Source: Narthecium ossifragum (lineage: Eukaryota; Streptophyta; Magnoliopsida; Dioscoreales; Nartheciaceae). Taken from it: 64,000 nt of DNA. A program made the position numbers and the translations under genes. The DNA lies in the NCBI GenBank assembly GCA_963920575.1, contig OY986965.1:5783134-5847133 (forward strand). Direction: 5' to 3'. The notes beneath the pieces were generated by a model. That model ran no database searches. It saw only the letters and a program-made list of their open reading frames with translations, and had not been told where the DNA came from. Of this stretch, positions 1 through 12,584 are shown one piece after another. Each line of letters opens with the position of its first letter. The first letter of the stretch is position 1.

Positions 1-1310
1 CTATCTTCTTCTCATGAGTGAATATATATTTTCTTTCTATCTGTCATATTTAATTTCTAGAATGAGTTGTACCCTTATGTATCCAATATTTCTTAATTGT
101 CTTGAATTATACTATTTTAATTGATATTCTCAATTCTGTTTTGAGAAGGCCAGGTAGAAATCTATTCTGATATCTTTTTTCATGCAGATAAGTTACTCAT
201 TTGTTTAATACTCGTCAACTTGTATATTTGTTTAGGTTTGTATAGATGACTTTATGAGGTTGCTTTTGTGGTCTGTTAAAAGCCCTTATTTGGTTTCACA
301 AGTATCACCTATTTGATAGGAAGCAATTTAGTCCATGAATATGGTCAATTTTCTTGGCTGAGTTGCTTCGGTGCTCTTTGTGATTATATCACATGTAGAC
401 TATGAGTGTGTTTTCTCTGGTTCAGCTCATTGCTTATCATCAAAACTGCTTACTCTGCATTGTGCACTCTGCATATAATTCAGTCTCTCTTTTCCACTGA
501 CAATCTGTGTTGTCAATCACGCTATAGCATGAAATTCTGGCTGATGATCACCTTGCTAGCTTTTAGGCTTTTCTGCGAATACATGTCTGAGTTTTCACTC
601 TAAATGTTGCTGTCATGAGCTGAAGCCCTAGTTTCAGATACTCATTAATTGGTATGACACGCCCATGTTTGGAACTTTTGCCATGTCTCATTCTCAGAGT
701 TGACACTTCGCACAAAAACTATTTGACACGTGAGTCCTCTCCAACCAGTTTGTAGAAATGTTTGTTATAAGTGACCAGCGTGATATGCCAAAAAAGTAGT
801 TCACTGAATGTCGACTTAATATCAGAGGAAAAATTTGATACCTCTTGCAAATATACATATATAATCCCCTTTCTATATGAATTAGCACAAAACTCTTACC
901 AATATATGTATTAGCTCAGAAGACCTTTGTGAGCACCGGCACAAAGTTCATGCTATGTTGCCAGCTAGAGACCTGTGGAACACATGCCACTGGCACGGAA
1001 ATATTTAGTATACACCAGCCTATTTGATCGGGTTGCCAATCTGGTGGACCTGCCTGCGTGGAGACCACCCAATTTAAAAAACTTTGGCATGTTAGGGCAT
1101 CTAGTTGTATTTGTCAATGCTTCTATAATCTATGTAGTCTAAGACTTGTCCTTTTCTTTTCTGCCTCTATCCAATATCAAATTGTTTGCAAGATATTGGG
1201 CACACTTTCAGATTATTTGATGCCCACATTGAATTTTTGGGCTAATTTGTTATGGATAAGTGTTATAGGTCAATAACTTTGGTGCTTTCTGCTTCTTGAT
1301 ATCATTTCAG
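1..1310. other. Upstream intron of the RABF gene
   Basis: No exon could be recognised here. The RAB5 exon that should precede the one at 1311 (carrying the NKxD guanine-binding motif) is not visible, so this is read as intron more than 1.3 kb long. Around 910-1000 there is a degenerate GGCAC-rich stretch resembling the MITE family found in the IleRS introns. Short open frames here show no family similarity. Confidence 0.5.
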
Positions 1311-1824
1311 GAGGCCCAAACTTATGCTCAGGAAAATGCTCTTCTCTTCATGGAAACGTCAGCCAAAGCTGCAACAAATGTGAACGAGATATTCTACGAA
1401 ATTGGTAAGTCCCAAGTAGACCTTGGTCAAATTTTCTATGTCAGTTACACTATCAAATACCTCTGTGCGAGGCCACACGTCACTGAGTCTGTTGACCCAG
1501 CATCTCAAAAAAAATGTATCACCTGGTTCATGAATTAATTATGTTGGATGGCCTGAGCTCCAGACGAGAAATACTAAGTTTTCAGGTCATCCATCCTGAG
1601 TTCTCGTGCTGAACGATTTTTGATCAAACCACTTTAGCGGGACATGACCATTAATGTGGTGTCTGAACCTTTTGCATGGTCGACGAATTTTCAAAATACT
1701 TATGTATGTTGTCATTGTTTCAGCAAAGCGGCTTATTCAGGCACAGCCAGTACAAAACCCTTCAGGAATGATACTCATGGATAGACAAAGCGAAAGAACA
1801 GTGGCCAGTTCGTGCTGCTCTTGA
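1311..1824 (+). CDS. RABF2: RAB5-type small GTPase (RABF), C-terminal two exons
   Basis: Plant RAB5 GTPases control vacuolar and endosomal membrane traffic. Two exons are visible. 1311-1404 starts after TTTCAG, ends before GTAAGT and encodes [20 protein letters not shown] followed by [11 protein letters not shown]; the ETSAK part is the G5 guanine-binding motif. 1724-1824 encodes the variable tail and ends SSCCS-stop, a di-cysteine geranylgeranylation signal for membrane anchoring. The phase across the 319-bp intron is consistent (phase 1). The start and the other G motifs lie outside the window. The gene converges on SLU7. Family assignment is firm; RHA1/ARA7-type rather than ARA6-type is inferred from the prenylated C-terminus. 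Confidence 0.9.
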
Positions 1825-2400
1825 AATCTTAGTTCTGTTTCACCAGAACCGGCCTCATGTCACACTCCCAACTGTGATTATCGTGGAACCGTTCCTTGCA
1901 CAGTCTATGAGATACATGAAAGCTTTGTGAAGTGATTGCCATGTTTGATTACTCCACTCGCTGTTGTCTCATGTACATTGTCTCGTGAAGAATTTATGCA
2001 ATTGGAATAATATGCTCTCTCATGGTATTGGTACGTACTTGTAGCTATTCATGGTTATCCTTGGGAATTCATAGTATCTAGACTAGCCAAGTGAGTGGAG
2101 AATCTAGTTCTCCAGCAAAATTGAGATAGCTTATAAAACCCAATTGATCTTCTTTCAAAATATTTCTGAGCTCCTTTTATTTCTCATAAGAACTTGTAGA
2201 AAAATTTACAAAATACGTCTCAAATTTCAGTAAGGAGTGAAGTAACTTGAATGAGAGAGAATTCACAGGACAAGGGCGACAACATAAATGCGTCAATGTG
2301 GCCACACCACCTATTCAAGTAGGGTGGACTCCATATACACAGAAGAGGAAGGGATCATTCATTTCAGTGTAAATACACATAAAAAGTTTTTTTTTTCTTT

Positions 2401-2441
<41 letters not shown>

Positions 2442-2687
2442 CCGATTGGAAGGAAACAGAGCCAAAAGGTTATACCAGAGCATAAACTGATACATAGTTA
2501 TAAATTGCACCTTCAACAAGACTTAAGTATCCCTCCAACATTGTAGCATGCATCTATATACACAGATCTACACCTGACCAGAGAATAAACTGAGATACAG
2601 AAGTTTGCAATTCCATTTGGTAATGGATGAGATCGGTCACAACATGGACCTAGGAAAGATAATATCATGATCGAGAGATAGCAGACA
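1825..2687. other. Intergenic region between convergent RABF and SLU7
   Basis: This contains the 3' UTRs of both convergent genes. AT-rich sequence follows the RABF stop. A pure (CT)n microsatellite lies at about 2402-2439. No coding feature is seen. Confidence 0.6.
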
Positions 2688-5600
2688 TCAATGGAGGAAA
2701 TCCTTCATAGGATCGTCATGGTGGACTTTCTTCATGCGGTACGCCTCCATATCTTCTGCAGTGACCTGAGATATTAAGAAATAGAACGTTAGTGCCATAT
2801 AAAAAGAAATAATTGCGCACTTTGACCATGACGTTATATGCTGCAGCACCTCGTCATTCCATTTAACATTGTACTTCCTCTTCCTTTCATCCCTCTCTTC
2901 CTTCTTCCTTTCTTCCTCCTAAGAGATTTGAAACCCAATGTTAGCATCTAGAATTTGATCGGGTACGTATCTATATCTATGTTCAACGTTAATTGTCCAC
3001 ATACCTTCTTTAAGGATTCAGCAAGTCGTTTTTGGTCGAGGACCAAGTCCTCGGGGACATCAGTTCCCCAAGTGGCAAGCTGCTTATCTTCTTTCTGCTC
3101 TGGTTTATCTGTACATGACACTTGTTACTATCGAATGAAAAAAGAAGAAAGTTGAAGAAATCTATACATCCTGAAAGGGAAATTTAAATTAAATCGAATA
3201 GTCGTCATCATACATACCTTCGACAGCCTCCTTACGAGCCAAATTTTCCTTCATCAGGTCCACTGCAGCTTCAGCAGCCTCGATTCCAGCAGCACCTGTG
3301 CAGTAGCTGTTGCGAATGATTTGCTTGCAACACTTGTATCCCCACTGATGATCCTTCCACCATGAACCCCAAACACTCGTGTGATTATTGATGTAGACAT
3401 CCTCTTCATACTTGCTTCTTGGAAGAGCAATTTCCTGTACATCAGGACAGTCGCACAACAAAGCAACTACTTGAATACCAGGATAGAAGAAACATAGTAA
3501 GAAGGCTAGATGTTTCACATCTTGTACTTTAATTATGACAACAGGTGAGCTAGGTGATGCTTCTCATAACTCAGAGAAGTAAAAAAAAAAGGAAATGAAA
3601 CAAAAGCAGGTGCAGTTTGGCATAAAATCTGTTGAACCAAGGTTACCCTGGCATAAGGAATACCTGTCCTTTAATTATACGGCCAGCACGATCATATTCA
3701 ATCTCCCGTTCACTTTGTCCAAGAAGAAGTTCCCTTGGAATTTCTTCTTCTGATGCTGCATTTCCATATTTCTCCATGATTGTGTCCTTCATTCTTGATT
3801 TCAACTTTTCCTTTATAACTTTGTAATTCTTAAACAACAATTCAGCTTGTGATGGTGCAGCTTGCATGTGGATGTCCTGGCCTTTATCGAAGGCTTCCCA
3901 TGCATGGATGTTGAGTTGCTTGAAATCCAGAGCTTGGCCACTGTTTCTGTACTGATTATCACCCTGCAAAGCAGTTCATGAATCAATATACAGCCAGAAA
4001 CACTCAAATAGTATGACATGAGCATGATTCCAGAAATGCTTACTCCATAGAACTTCTCATTCGCATCGCTATCTGGCAGAGGATCCTCCCTCATTGAACG
4101 AGTTTTGGGATCATAATGAGCAGAATTCACATCCAGATTTAGCAGATATTTTGCAGTATCCTCTCGTATACGTAAATTCCTGACAAAAGAATCGAGGTTA
4201 CAAACAGTAATTTACAAGCTAAAACATAAGCTCAAGAACACCTGTCAACACCAATGGAGAAAAACAAGTAGCGACAAGAATAAATTCCAAATTGTGAGAA
4301 TCCCCTTACCTTACCGTTCCAGTGCTACCACCACCAGTTGTACGTACACGTTTCTCTACCTTGGCAAAATCCATCTGCTTGCTTTCATCAACCTTCGCCT
4401 CATCAACCTTCAAATCATCTTCATCATCATCTTCATCACTGACACTTTCCTCAGCATTCTGGTTATTGTTCTTCTCTTCTAGCTTCTTAAGCTGCTGCTC
4501 TTTCAGATATTTCCTCCTTGCCTCATCCCTAGCTTCATATAGCTCAATCACACGTGAATAAGTGGATGCGTCGTATCCATTCCACCGATCACGTTTACCA
4601 TCATAATCCAGTTCAAATGTCTCAACCTTCTCATCTGGAGCTATATACAGGCTTGTAAATTTGGCACCAGTCTTCCTCGGTCTCTCCATGCATGCCTTTT
4701 TATCATGAGTCATTGCCCCACAACTGCAAGTTAAAAGGAGTTAGCTGATCAGTGTGCTTAAAACCGTGAATCTGAATCAGTGTGCATTACAGTTGCAGTG
4801 ATAAACAATAATGACTATCCACAACGAAATAAGTTGAACCTATTTCAGCCAAATTTGATTCTGACAAATGAATGGGGAGATTGACCAAGAAATTTTCTAA
4901 GTAAAATAAAGACGACATGCCTAATGCAAATGAAGGCCAATATAACAAACTGACAGCATCATCATAGCATAAGCACCTCACAAACAAAAGAAAGGCAAAT
5001 GCCCCATATTCAACATAAGCACTATACAAAATAAAAGAAAGAAGAAAGGCCAAGAAAAAAAATCAAAGAGCATACTTCTCACAGGCTCCCTTCCTATATC
5101 GCTCAGCTTGGAAAATTTTTGCACCTCTGTCATACCAGGCTTTTGTATAGTTTGGATCCGACTTCCATTTCCTTTGATGTTTTAAGCTCTGCCATGGAAA
5201 AGGGAATAAAAAATCCGGAGTTTTGTAAAGAGAAAACACCTCTAAACTATCAAAACATATATATTTAGAGATAGTAGCTTACGGGTCTCTCCGCATTAAG
5301 GTACCAAGGGGCAGAGGACATGTACTGAGGAATGTGGGGGTTGATTTCCTTTCCATCTTCGTCAAGCTCAGCTGGAGCAAGCCCAGCTTTACGTGCTTCC
5401 TCCAACTCGAGCTGTTTTCGATGGTCTTCACGAGACTTGAAGGAAACTGAAATTAAAGAAACATGATTCTCAAAGTTCAGATCGATCAAACTAATAATTA
5501 AAGAAGAGATTAAGCAGGCAAATCAGCTGTCATTAGTTACAAATTTGTTGCTTTCAATTCTTTGCTTAAAAAAATGTTTGCCATGGCAAAGAAATCCTCA

Positions 5601-6900
5601 ACAGATGGGTGGTTCTACAAACTTTCAGCTATAACCATAAGTAACAGCACATGTTCCCCTTTCCCACAGAATCCAATTCTGAAGTTTCCATCTGATACGA
5701 TGATCTACAGATCAGATGTTTCTATAAAGTTCAAGCAGATTCTAGTGAGCATTTGCAGCATATCATTTTAAGTGAACATTTCATCAAAACAAGACCATCT
5801 TTGGATATCTCCATTGCAATGCAGCTCTTTTAAAAACCAAGCCATTGAAAATAAAATCTGAAAACAGACAAGTCATCGTTCTGGAGACCAAGAAGAAAGA
5901 AAAGGAAAATAAATGCAATATTATTATACCAACTAAACATAAGATATCATATATGAAGGTAAAAGAAAACTCCAAAAATAACTATTCTATCATCAGAGAA
6001 GCTGTGTGCCCCAAACATGTGAATCTATGAAAAAAAGAGAAGTCCACCGCTGATAGAAAATCTCCAGAGTGCCATGAAGCCTACAGTACCTTAGTCATGT
6101 AGTCCTCCAACAAGAAGCACATGCACGTTTTGCCATTACTATAATTCAAGTGTTCTCATTTTAGACCAAAACCCACAAGGTTTTCCGCAACAAGTGTAGC
6201 CAAGATGCTTAGCCTTAATGTGTATGTCTCCATCTCCCCATTAAGTGGTGTTCAGTTTTCAAGATTCATCAGACACCAATCACACTCCTTATGCCAACAA
6301 CATTCAAGAACCATATTTCCACCTTTATCTATCAGCTCGATAAAAGTGGAAGATCAAGTTTACAAAGAGATGACCGAAAAGTTCAACAAACTCTTTTACT
6401 TGGTAATTATGGTGCAACTTTTGTTCAATTTAGTTTTTTCTTCTTCCTAACAGCATTGAAAAATGAGATTCACATGATCAGCTAGTGAACTTGGAAGGAA
6501 TTTATAGAGAAAATTGCCTTACTTTGTCATCTATATACATTCTTTCTATCATATTCTCCTAATAAGAATAATACATCAACAAAAATTGTGGCGCTAGCAT
6601 CCTTTGCCTCGTGATGTTATAAACTAGCTTCTATGGTTATCCGACTAGTACAGACTACAGAGTCCATATCCATGGGAATAAAATCATAAAAATACAAGTA
6701 CCCTCCAAAAAAACATGGTATGAAAGCATCAAAAAGAGATATAACAATCTAAAAGAGAGATATATCACATGATAAGCATAAAAAAAAGTTTCTAACATGT
6801 CTTTAGGAAAATCAGAAGGGGTAGTTATTTCTTCTTGACAAAATTGACTAAAGAAAGCATATATGGCAACATCCAACACACCTGCAGCACCGGTTGCCAT
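2688..6900 (-). CDS. SLU7: Pre-mRNA splicing factor SLU7
   Basis: SLU7 acts in the second step of splicing, in 3' splice-site choice in the spliceosome. Ten coding exons on the minus strand: 6900-6882, 5446-5283, 5188-5076, 4723-4310, 4179-4044, 3963-3664, 3434-3218, 3108-3005, 2918-2850, 2765-2688. All junctions are GT-AG and in phase; together they give 537 residues plus stop, the usual family length. The start is ATG at 6900; the first coding exon gives only MATGAA plus one base, and the next begins [15 protein letters not shown]. The zinc knuckle [14 protein letters not shown] (C-x2-C-x4-H-x4-C) spans the exon 3/4 junction. Other family blocks are [55 protein letters not shown] and a C-terminal [19 protein letters not shown] Lys/Glu/Asp-rich acidic stretch lies in exon 4. 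No disruption is seen, so the gene looks functional. Confidence 0.95.
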
Positions 6901-7260
6901 ATGTGCAAAGTGGTGGATGGAGCAGATGTTCAAGTAGCACGAGAGCTTCTTTCCTCACAAATGCGGGGTACACAATAAGATCTGAAATGGATAGTCAGCT
7001 GCTCAAATTCCAGAAAAGAGAATTAGGAAATGCATATGCTGGAGTTACAGCAATAAAATACCATAAATGAAGAACAAATCAACAAAAACTAAGCACACAC
7101 ATAATTGAAGAACCAGAGGACCAAGAGAATGTGCAATAATTCTAACCCTAATGTCAGATGGCAAAAATTTGATCCAAAACCCTAATATCAAAACAAATAG
7201 CAAGTTGTAAACTTTCAGAAACACGAATAACCTTTAACATTAAATCAAACAAAAAAAACA
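6901..7260 (-). promoter_or_regulatory. SLU7 5' leader region
   Basis: Upstream of the SLU7 ATG a likely leader exon runs to an acceptor-like TTTCAG near 6985 (minus strand). Further upstream is AT-rich, probably a leader intron, before the GC-rich repeat block. Leader exons cannot be fixed without transcript data. Confidence 0.4.
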
Positions 7261-7267
7261 AAATCAA

Positions 7268-7530
7268 CAAGGGGGCTGTGCGGGCGCGAACCACCGAAAC
7301 CGGAGACCGGGGGGGGGGGGGGGCTGTGCGGGAGCGAACCACTGAAACCGGAGGGACCGGGAGAGGGGGGGCTGTGCGGGCGTGAACCACCGAAACCGGA
7401 AACCGGGAGAGGAGGGGCTGTGTGGGCGCGAACCACCGAAACCGGAGAAGCGGTACGGAGATCCTGCGGAGAGGGGGGGGGGGATGTGCGGGCGCGGACC
7501 ACCAAACAAGAGAGACCGGATAATGAAAAC
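7268..7530. repeat. GC-rich ~50-bp minisatellite in the SLU7 leader/promoter
   Basis: Four to five imperfect units begin near 7271, 7320, 7369, 7414 and 7479. Each carries GCTGTGCGGGCGCGAACCAC and CGAAACCGGA and ends in a variable poly-G tract (up to 14 G). The spacing of 45-65 bp explains the overlapping proline-rich open frames on the minus strand, which are not genes. It sits just upstream of SLU7. Confidence 0.8.
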
Positions 7531-7663
7531 GGGCGTCGGGAGAGGGTGGAGAGAATGCAAGCAACGAGAGAGAGAGAGATTAGGGCAACGGGTAGAGAGG
7601 TGGGTTTTGTTTGAATCCGCTGGATCCGACCCGTTAGCATAATTTTTTTAGAATAATGTTTCT

Positions 7664-7722
7664 CGCACCGGCTGACTAGGCCGGTGTAAAACACCGATCT
7701 GATGTGGCAGGGGTAAAATGGT
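7664..7722 (-). repeat. Hairpin repeat, copy 1
   Basis: Core ACCGGCTGACTAGGCCGGT is a near-perfect inverted repeat. It is followed by GTGTAAAACACCGAT and ATGTGGCA. Related copies lie at 17987-18046 and 20147-20196. This copy is in the opposite overall orientation to the other two. Confidence 0.7.
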
Positions 7723-7950
7723 AAAATTCACCATCCAATGGCATGGGTAAATAAAGGGTCGGTGGCCATTTAAACCAATTTGACTCCTTCATCCCCTTCC
7801 TTCGCTCCAGAGAGAAAGAGAACCTAGGCGAGATTTTATCTCTCCGGTAGGATTTCGCAGGCGTTATCGGCAAGAATCGTTTTCCGCGTCTCTCTCTCGC
7901 CTCTCTTGAGGTTCTCTTTGTGACGAGCGACGGCGTATTTGGGGGTTGTG

Positions 7951-8042
7951 GCGGCGGTGAGTACCGGTAGCCTCAAGCGCCAGCGGTATGGTGGTGGCGG
8001 CGGTGAGTACCGGTAGCCTCAAGCGCCAGCGGTATGGTGGTG
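7951..8042 (+). repeat. 46-bp tandem duplication before the TOUGH-like ATG
   Basis: GCGGCGGTGAGTACCGG recurs at 7951 and 7997 with an identical following sequence, giving a period of 46 bp. It duplicates a potential splice donor (GGTGAGTA). It lies just upstream of the first exon of the TOUGH-like fragment. Confidence 0.85.
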
Positions 8043-8062
8043 GCAACGAGAGAGGAGAAGGT

Positions 8063-9981
8063 ATGGAGGACGAGGAGGACTTCGTGTTCTTTGGAACGCC
8101 CATCGAGCGGGAGGAGGACACCTCCGCTCGCAAGCGCAAGGCCATTGCCGACGCCGGCCAGCTTCGATCCCTTCCCCCGTGGAAGCAAGAGGTATCCCGA
8201 GAATCTTCACCCAAGAATCTTGTTTCATCTTGATCTTAGTATGGTTTTAATCGAGTCTCTTTTGTTATGGCCCTATTGTGTAATTCTTGCAAAGTTTATT
8301 ATGTTTGGTTTGGAGTTCTATTCATGTTTTCCCTCCTACTTTTAATTTTGCGGATAGGGTTTCTTTCGAGACTTGCAAAGAGAAACCGAACAGCTACACC
8401 ATCTGTTTAAATTTTAATCCGAAGTGTAGGGTTCCCTTTGTTAGGACCTGCGAGAAGTGTAGGGTTCCCTTTGTTTGGAGATTTATTCGTTCTGATTGGA
8501 TTTGTTTGGAGTTCTTAACGAGAGCTCCTCATAGTTGAATTTGATAATTCGTTTGGGTATCAGCTTTTAGGGCCAAATGGTTGGGGATAGTTGATTTTGT
8601 TACTGATCTATATAGGATAGAGCGGAAGAGAATTGTTAGTTTCATTTTTCCTTTTTTTTCTCATGATTAGTGTCCTGATAATTTCTTGTTTCGCATATCT
8701 ATTTATATGTTTACTTAGATTAGGGTTGGGGATGGTTTAAAAATCCTCTCACGAGCAAATGATATCGGGAGCTACAACACAACCTTGATGGGTCATCTCA
8801 TCTCATCTTTTATTTTATCATAGTTTTCTTCTATTTGGTTGGATTTAGCTCTTAACTCATTGGTAGCTCTCGTGCATAACATTTATGCATTTATTATTTA
8901 GTCTAAATAATCTGCAGCAAATATTAACTCATTGCTTAAAGTTTGCATCTCTTTGTGGACATTGTTAGGGTAAACAGAGAATTGTCAGCCAATAACAATT
9001 ATTGTTCTAATGTTGTGTGAAACAGGTGGGATGCGTACTTGACTGGGACATTGTGCATTTGTCTTATAGCCTTCAGCTATACTGAATTTTGATTCTGGAA
9101 TTAAATAACTGATTAAAATTCATGAAATTCAGGTAAGAGATGAAGAAGGACGGAGAAGACTTCATTGTGCCTTCACTGGAGGGTTTCTGCTTGCTACTAT
9201 AATACTGTTGGTTCAAAAGAGTGTGTGTTTGACTGTGATATGAATCTTGAATAACTTTACGGTTAAATCCAGAAAGACATTTCTTGATTGTAATGGATAT
9301 ACAGGATGGACTCCTCAGATGTTTTCGTCATCACGCAAAAGTAGAGCTGAAGTGAAGCAGCATAGCATATACAACTTTCTTGATGATGATGATTTAAAGG
9401 TTTTTTTTGTCTTTACCTTTCTTTCGTTGGTAGCCACTTCATCAATCTTTGAGATGTAACTCCTCAACTTTATTTTTCTCATTGCTTCCAGTAAGCTCAT
9501 TATTCTAAAGGCGTAATGTCTGAAGAAATTAATGGGAAAATGATTCCATTGAATGTGAAATTTGTACCCTACACCTGAAATTTGTCTGATCTGTTTTGAT
9601 GGAAAGTTTTCTTAGAATGTTTATTTTTACCTTGGGCCATCCACTAAGAGATAGTTATTTCTCGCTTTTGAAATAGTAAGTTACAATCATAAAAATTGGA
9701 TCATGACCTATATGTGGACAATATGGGAAGAGTATCATGGTAACAATCAGATACAATGAGAAGTTATCATAAGTTTTTTTTTAGATTGAAGAAAATATTT
9801 GACAAGAATTTTTTTTATTATAGCTTCTTAATGTTCCCTGTTCTATTGTTACTATCGCTTCACTATTTTTATCAACAGGACATGGGTGGGCATGCATTGG
9901 AAACATCAATGCAGTTTGACACCTTTGGATTTACTGCTGCAGAAGTCACCCGTAAGCAAGCAGAGAAGGACCAGCATAAGA
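8063..9981 (+). pseudogene. TOUGH-like (GPATCH1 family) gene, 5' exons only
   Basis: Plant TOUGH proteins are G-patch proteins linked to RNA processing and miRNA biogenesis. Exon 1, 8063-8191, encodes [19 protein letters not shown] through LPPWKQE. Exon 2, from 9133 to about 9220, begins VRDEEGRRRLHCAFTGG. Exon 3, about 9305-9399, encodes [17 protein letters not shown] through FLDDDDLK. Exon 4, about 9881-9981, encodes [20 protein letters not shown] through DQHKR and ends AG|GTCATG. These follow the family's conserved N-terminal domain in order. In exon 2 one base is missing after GGGTTT, so the conserved SAGYYNTVGSKEG block is read out of frame. No G-patch or later exon is found by 12 kb; a weak exon-5 relic may sit near 10356-10400. 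I read it as a truncated pseudogene or captured fragment with introns retained. Confidence 0.7.
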
Positions 9982-12580
9982 GGTCATGCCAAGTCCTTAT
10001 TTTTATGTATGCATTCTCTCTCTTATTTATTTTTGGAGTAACTAGCACTTTAAAGATCATGCAACTACTCGTGGAGGGGTGGTTACTGTCACCGGGAAAA
10101 GCAGTAGATAAGGGGATATATGCCTTGCACTCAAAAGGCACATGCTCGCCATGCTTGCCCACCCTCATAGAACTAGTCGTTTGACATCTGTTGAGGCCAT
10201 AAGTTGATTTTAGAGGCTTAAGCCAGATTTAAAGGCTCAAATACTTAAAATCACCTTTAGATATCAATGTGCGTGGTTTTCAAATGTAATTGGACATTTG
10301 GGATTGCATTTCTGCATTCAATAGTTTTACTAATTCTACCATATCTATACGTGCAGGCTTTGTTTTCCAATCTGGATAGACTTCTTGCTCCTGACAGGCC
10401 TTGCCATAATAGCTTGTGGTGAGAGCTCTTTGTAGTGTTTATAAGGTTGACTAGAGTTTTTTTTTGTATGCAATACGTTGGTAATCTCAATTAGGACTAT
10501 AGGACTATTGATACTTCTCATTGCGTTAATTTTTTGTCTCAGCCACTTTATTTTTTAGTCAGCAAGACACCTTAGCTATCATCTCATTGTGTATGTCCCT
10601 GCACAACTGATAATTGACGGTGTTGTTTGCGAGTCAATGGTGGTTCAACTTACTGTTAAAGGCCTTCATTTCTTTGATCTGTATACTTGAACGATGAACT
10701 CATCTTTTTCTTATACATGTACAATTAGCAGGTATGATTGCATTCTAATTCATTATTCTCGTTTTTACTCCCAATTTTCCTCTCATGCTTGTACTTTATG
10801 GAAGTAGAGGTGGAACTATTCAGATCGTGGAAGATTTGGTTGACTTACAGGGATGGTGGCCCATATGTCTGGAAATACTGTAGATTCATTTTGCTTGCAG
10901 CAGTACTTGAGTTGACATTATAATAGTTCTTGTGTTCGGCCTTGTGCAAATGTGATCAATGCTTGGTCTTGGACTGCTGAAGTTTCCGATTTGGTTTATA
11001 TGCAACTCTAGTTAATGATTTTTTCTTGATTTTTTGTATTTATCCCTTTGCAAGTGTATCTGAAAGTCTGCAGGATTTTCGAGTGTATTAAAAATACTGA
11101 CAAGGAGAGATATTTGATTCCAAAACAGAGGTAGTAAAATAAATTATGGTACTTTGACTTAAGGTGGTCTCACAAAACTGCGACATGTCTTTGCGAGGGT
11201 GGTTTTTGACACAGTCTACCCTCCCAATCTGGAAAATACCTTTGAAACACCTACATAAGATGATTGTGTGGGAGTGTCAAGGGTAATCTACTCAAGGCTT
11301 TTGCTTAATACGGCTAGCCAATTATTTGGTTCGAGCGAACGCTGGAGTGGCTCGAGATTTTGAAAGCAAAAAGAGTAGAGAGGGTAAGGTTATGCTGTAC
11401 TTTGAAAGCAAAAGGTGTTGTGATCTCCACCCAAACTCCTATAGAGGATTACGTTGCAATTTGACTTGGCAAAATGGTGTAACAGTGGAGCCAGCAAAGA
11501 GGAAGTGGAGCTCTAGTTCCTCTGTTGGGTTTTTCCGGCTTGGTGGCTACAACCTGAATCACTGTTGCTTTTTAAACGTCATGTATTAACCACAGTCAAG
11601 TGTCTGACTACCAGCAGCTGTCGATCTTCTGCTGCGCCCATCTTAAGATATTCTTGCACACAGGTCATGATAAATTAGAACTGGCTGTAACTTCTCGTCT
11701 ATGTTTCTATCAAATCCACACAGAGGATCTGAATTTTTTTACATTCATTGATAAACTCGTCTCCTCAAGGTTTGAGGTTGTGGAAAACAGTGTGTTATGA
11801 TGGTTTTCAGGTTTCATGTTGTTAGTGCATCAAAAGTTGTTTCAATTTTTGTTAACCTGAATGCAGTGCTTTTATAATCAAATGCTATCAATCTAACTAC
11901 AGCTGGACCCATTCAATCTGTAAGGAATTTGATAAATGTAACTCTACTATGTCGTCTACGGGATTTGTTTATCTATCTAGAGTGCTAAATGATGAATGCT
12001 AAATGATGAATTAAATCATGCTAATCTACATGTGATGTGTTAATCCCTGTACATGATTTGTAACTCTACTATGTCGTCTAGGGGATTTGTTTAACATAAA
12101 CACGATCGCACAATATAAATAAATAAGACGTGGTTAAAAATAAATGCCATATATATCACATATATTCATGTACACATCGGGATCGCACAAAAATATAAAC
12201 ACATTCGCATAATATAAGTACCAAATACGTCGTTAATGTTAGATGTCATATAACAAATATATCCATTTACATACCGGGATGACACAAAAAAGACAGGCAT
12301 ATTCGCACAATATATTGTTTATAGGCACTATGGGTATCATACAAATTGTCCTGATTGTCATGCACATTTTAAATAATATTTAGTTTCTGTAAGAGTGGCT
12401 GCTCATATTTAAATGGAAAGCACTTTTGATGTTCCACAAGATCCATTTGCTTAATATGAGCACAGCTAAGGTTGACTCTTTTTTCTAAATTTTCTAATCT
12501 TAGCTGTTGTCGATAATGACATCCAAATAACAAGCTAAATAAAAATTTCTGCAACTCCATGCAACTCCATCCAAATAACA
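9982..12580. other. Non-coding sequence downstream of the TOUGH-like fragment
   Basis: No recognisable protein was found; short open frames at 10738-10923 and 11326-11800 show no family features. A direct repeat of about 35 bp (containing GTAACTCTACTATGTCGTCT) occurs at about 11937 and 12058. From about 12100 degenerate CGCACAATATAA-type motifs foreshadow the minisatellite that follows. Confidence 0.5.
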
Positions 12581-12584
12581 ATTG

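Noticed and set aside
1..1310. Earlier RABF exon with the guanine-binding motif
   Set aside because: Looked for the family NKADL and KRKV-type residues in all plus frames and did not find them; the exon must lie upstream of the window.
7154..7694. Proline-rich minus-strand frames upstream of SLU7
   Set aside because: Produced by the GC-rich 50-bp minisatellite; overlapping in all frames and without conserved domain.
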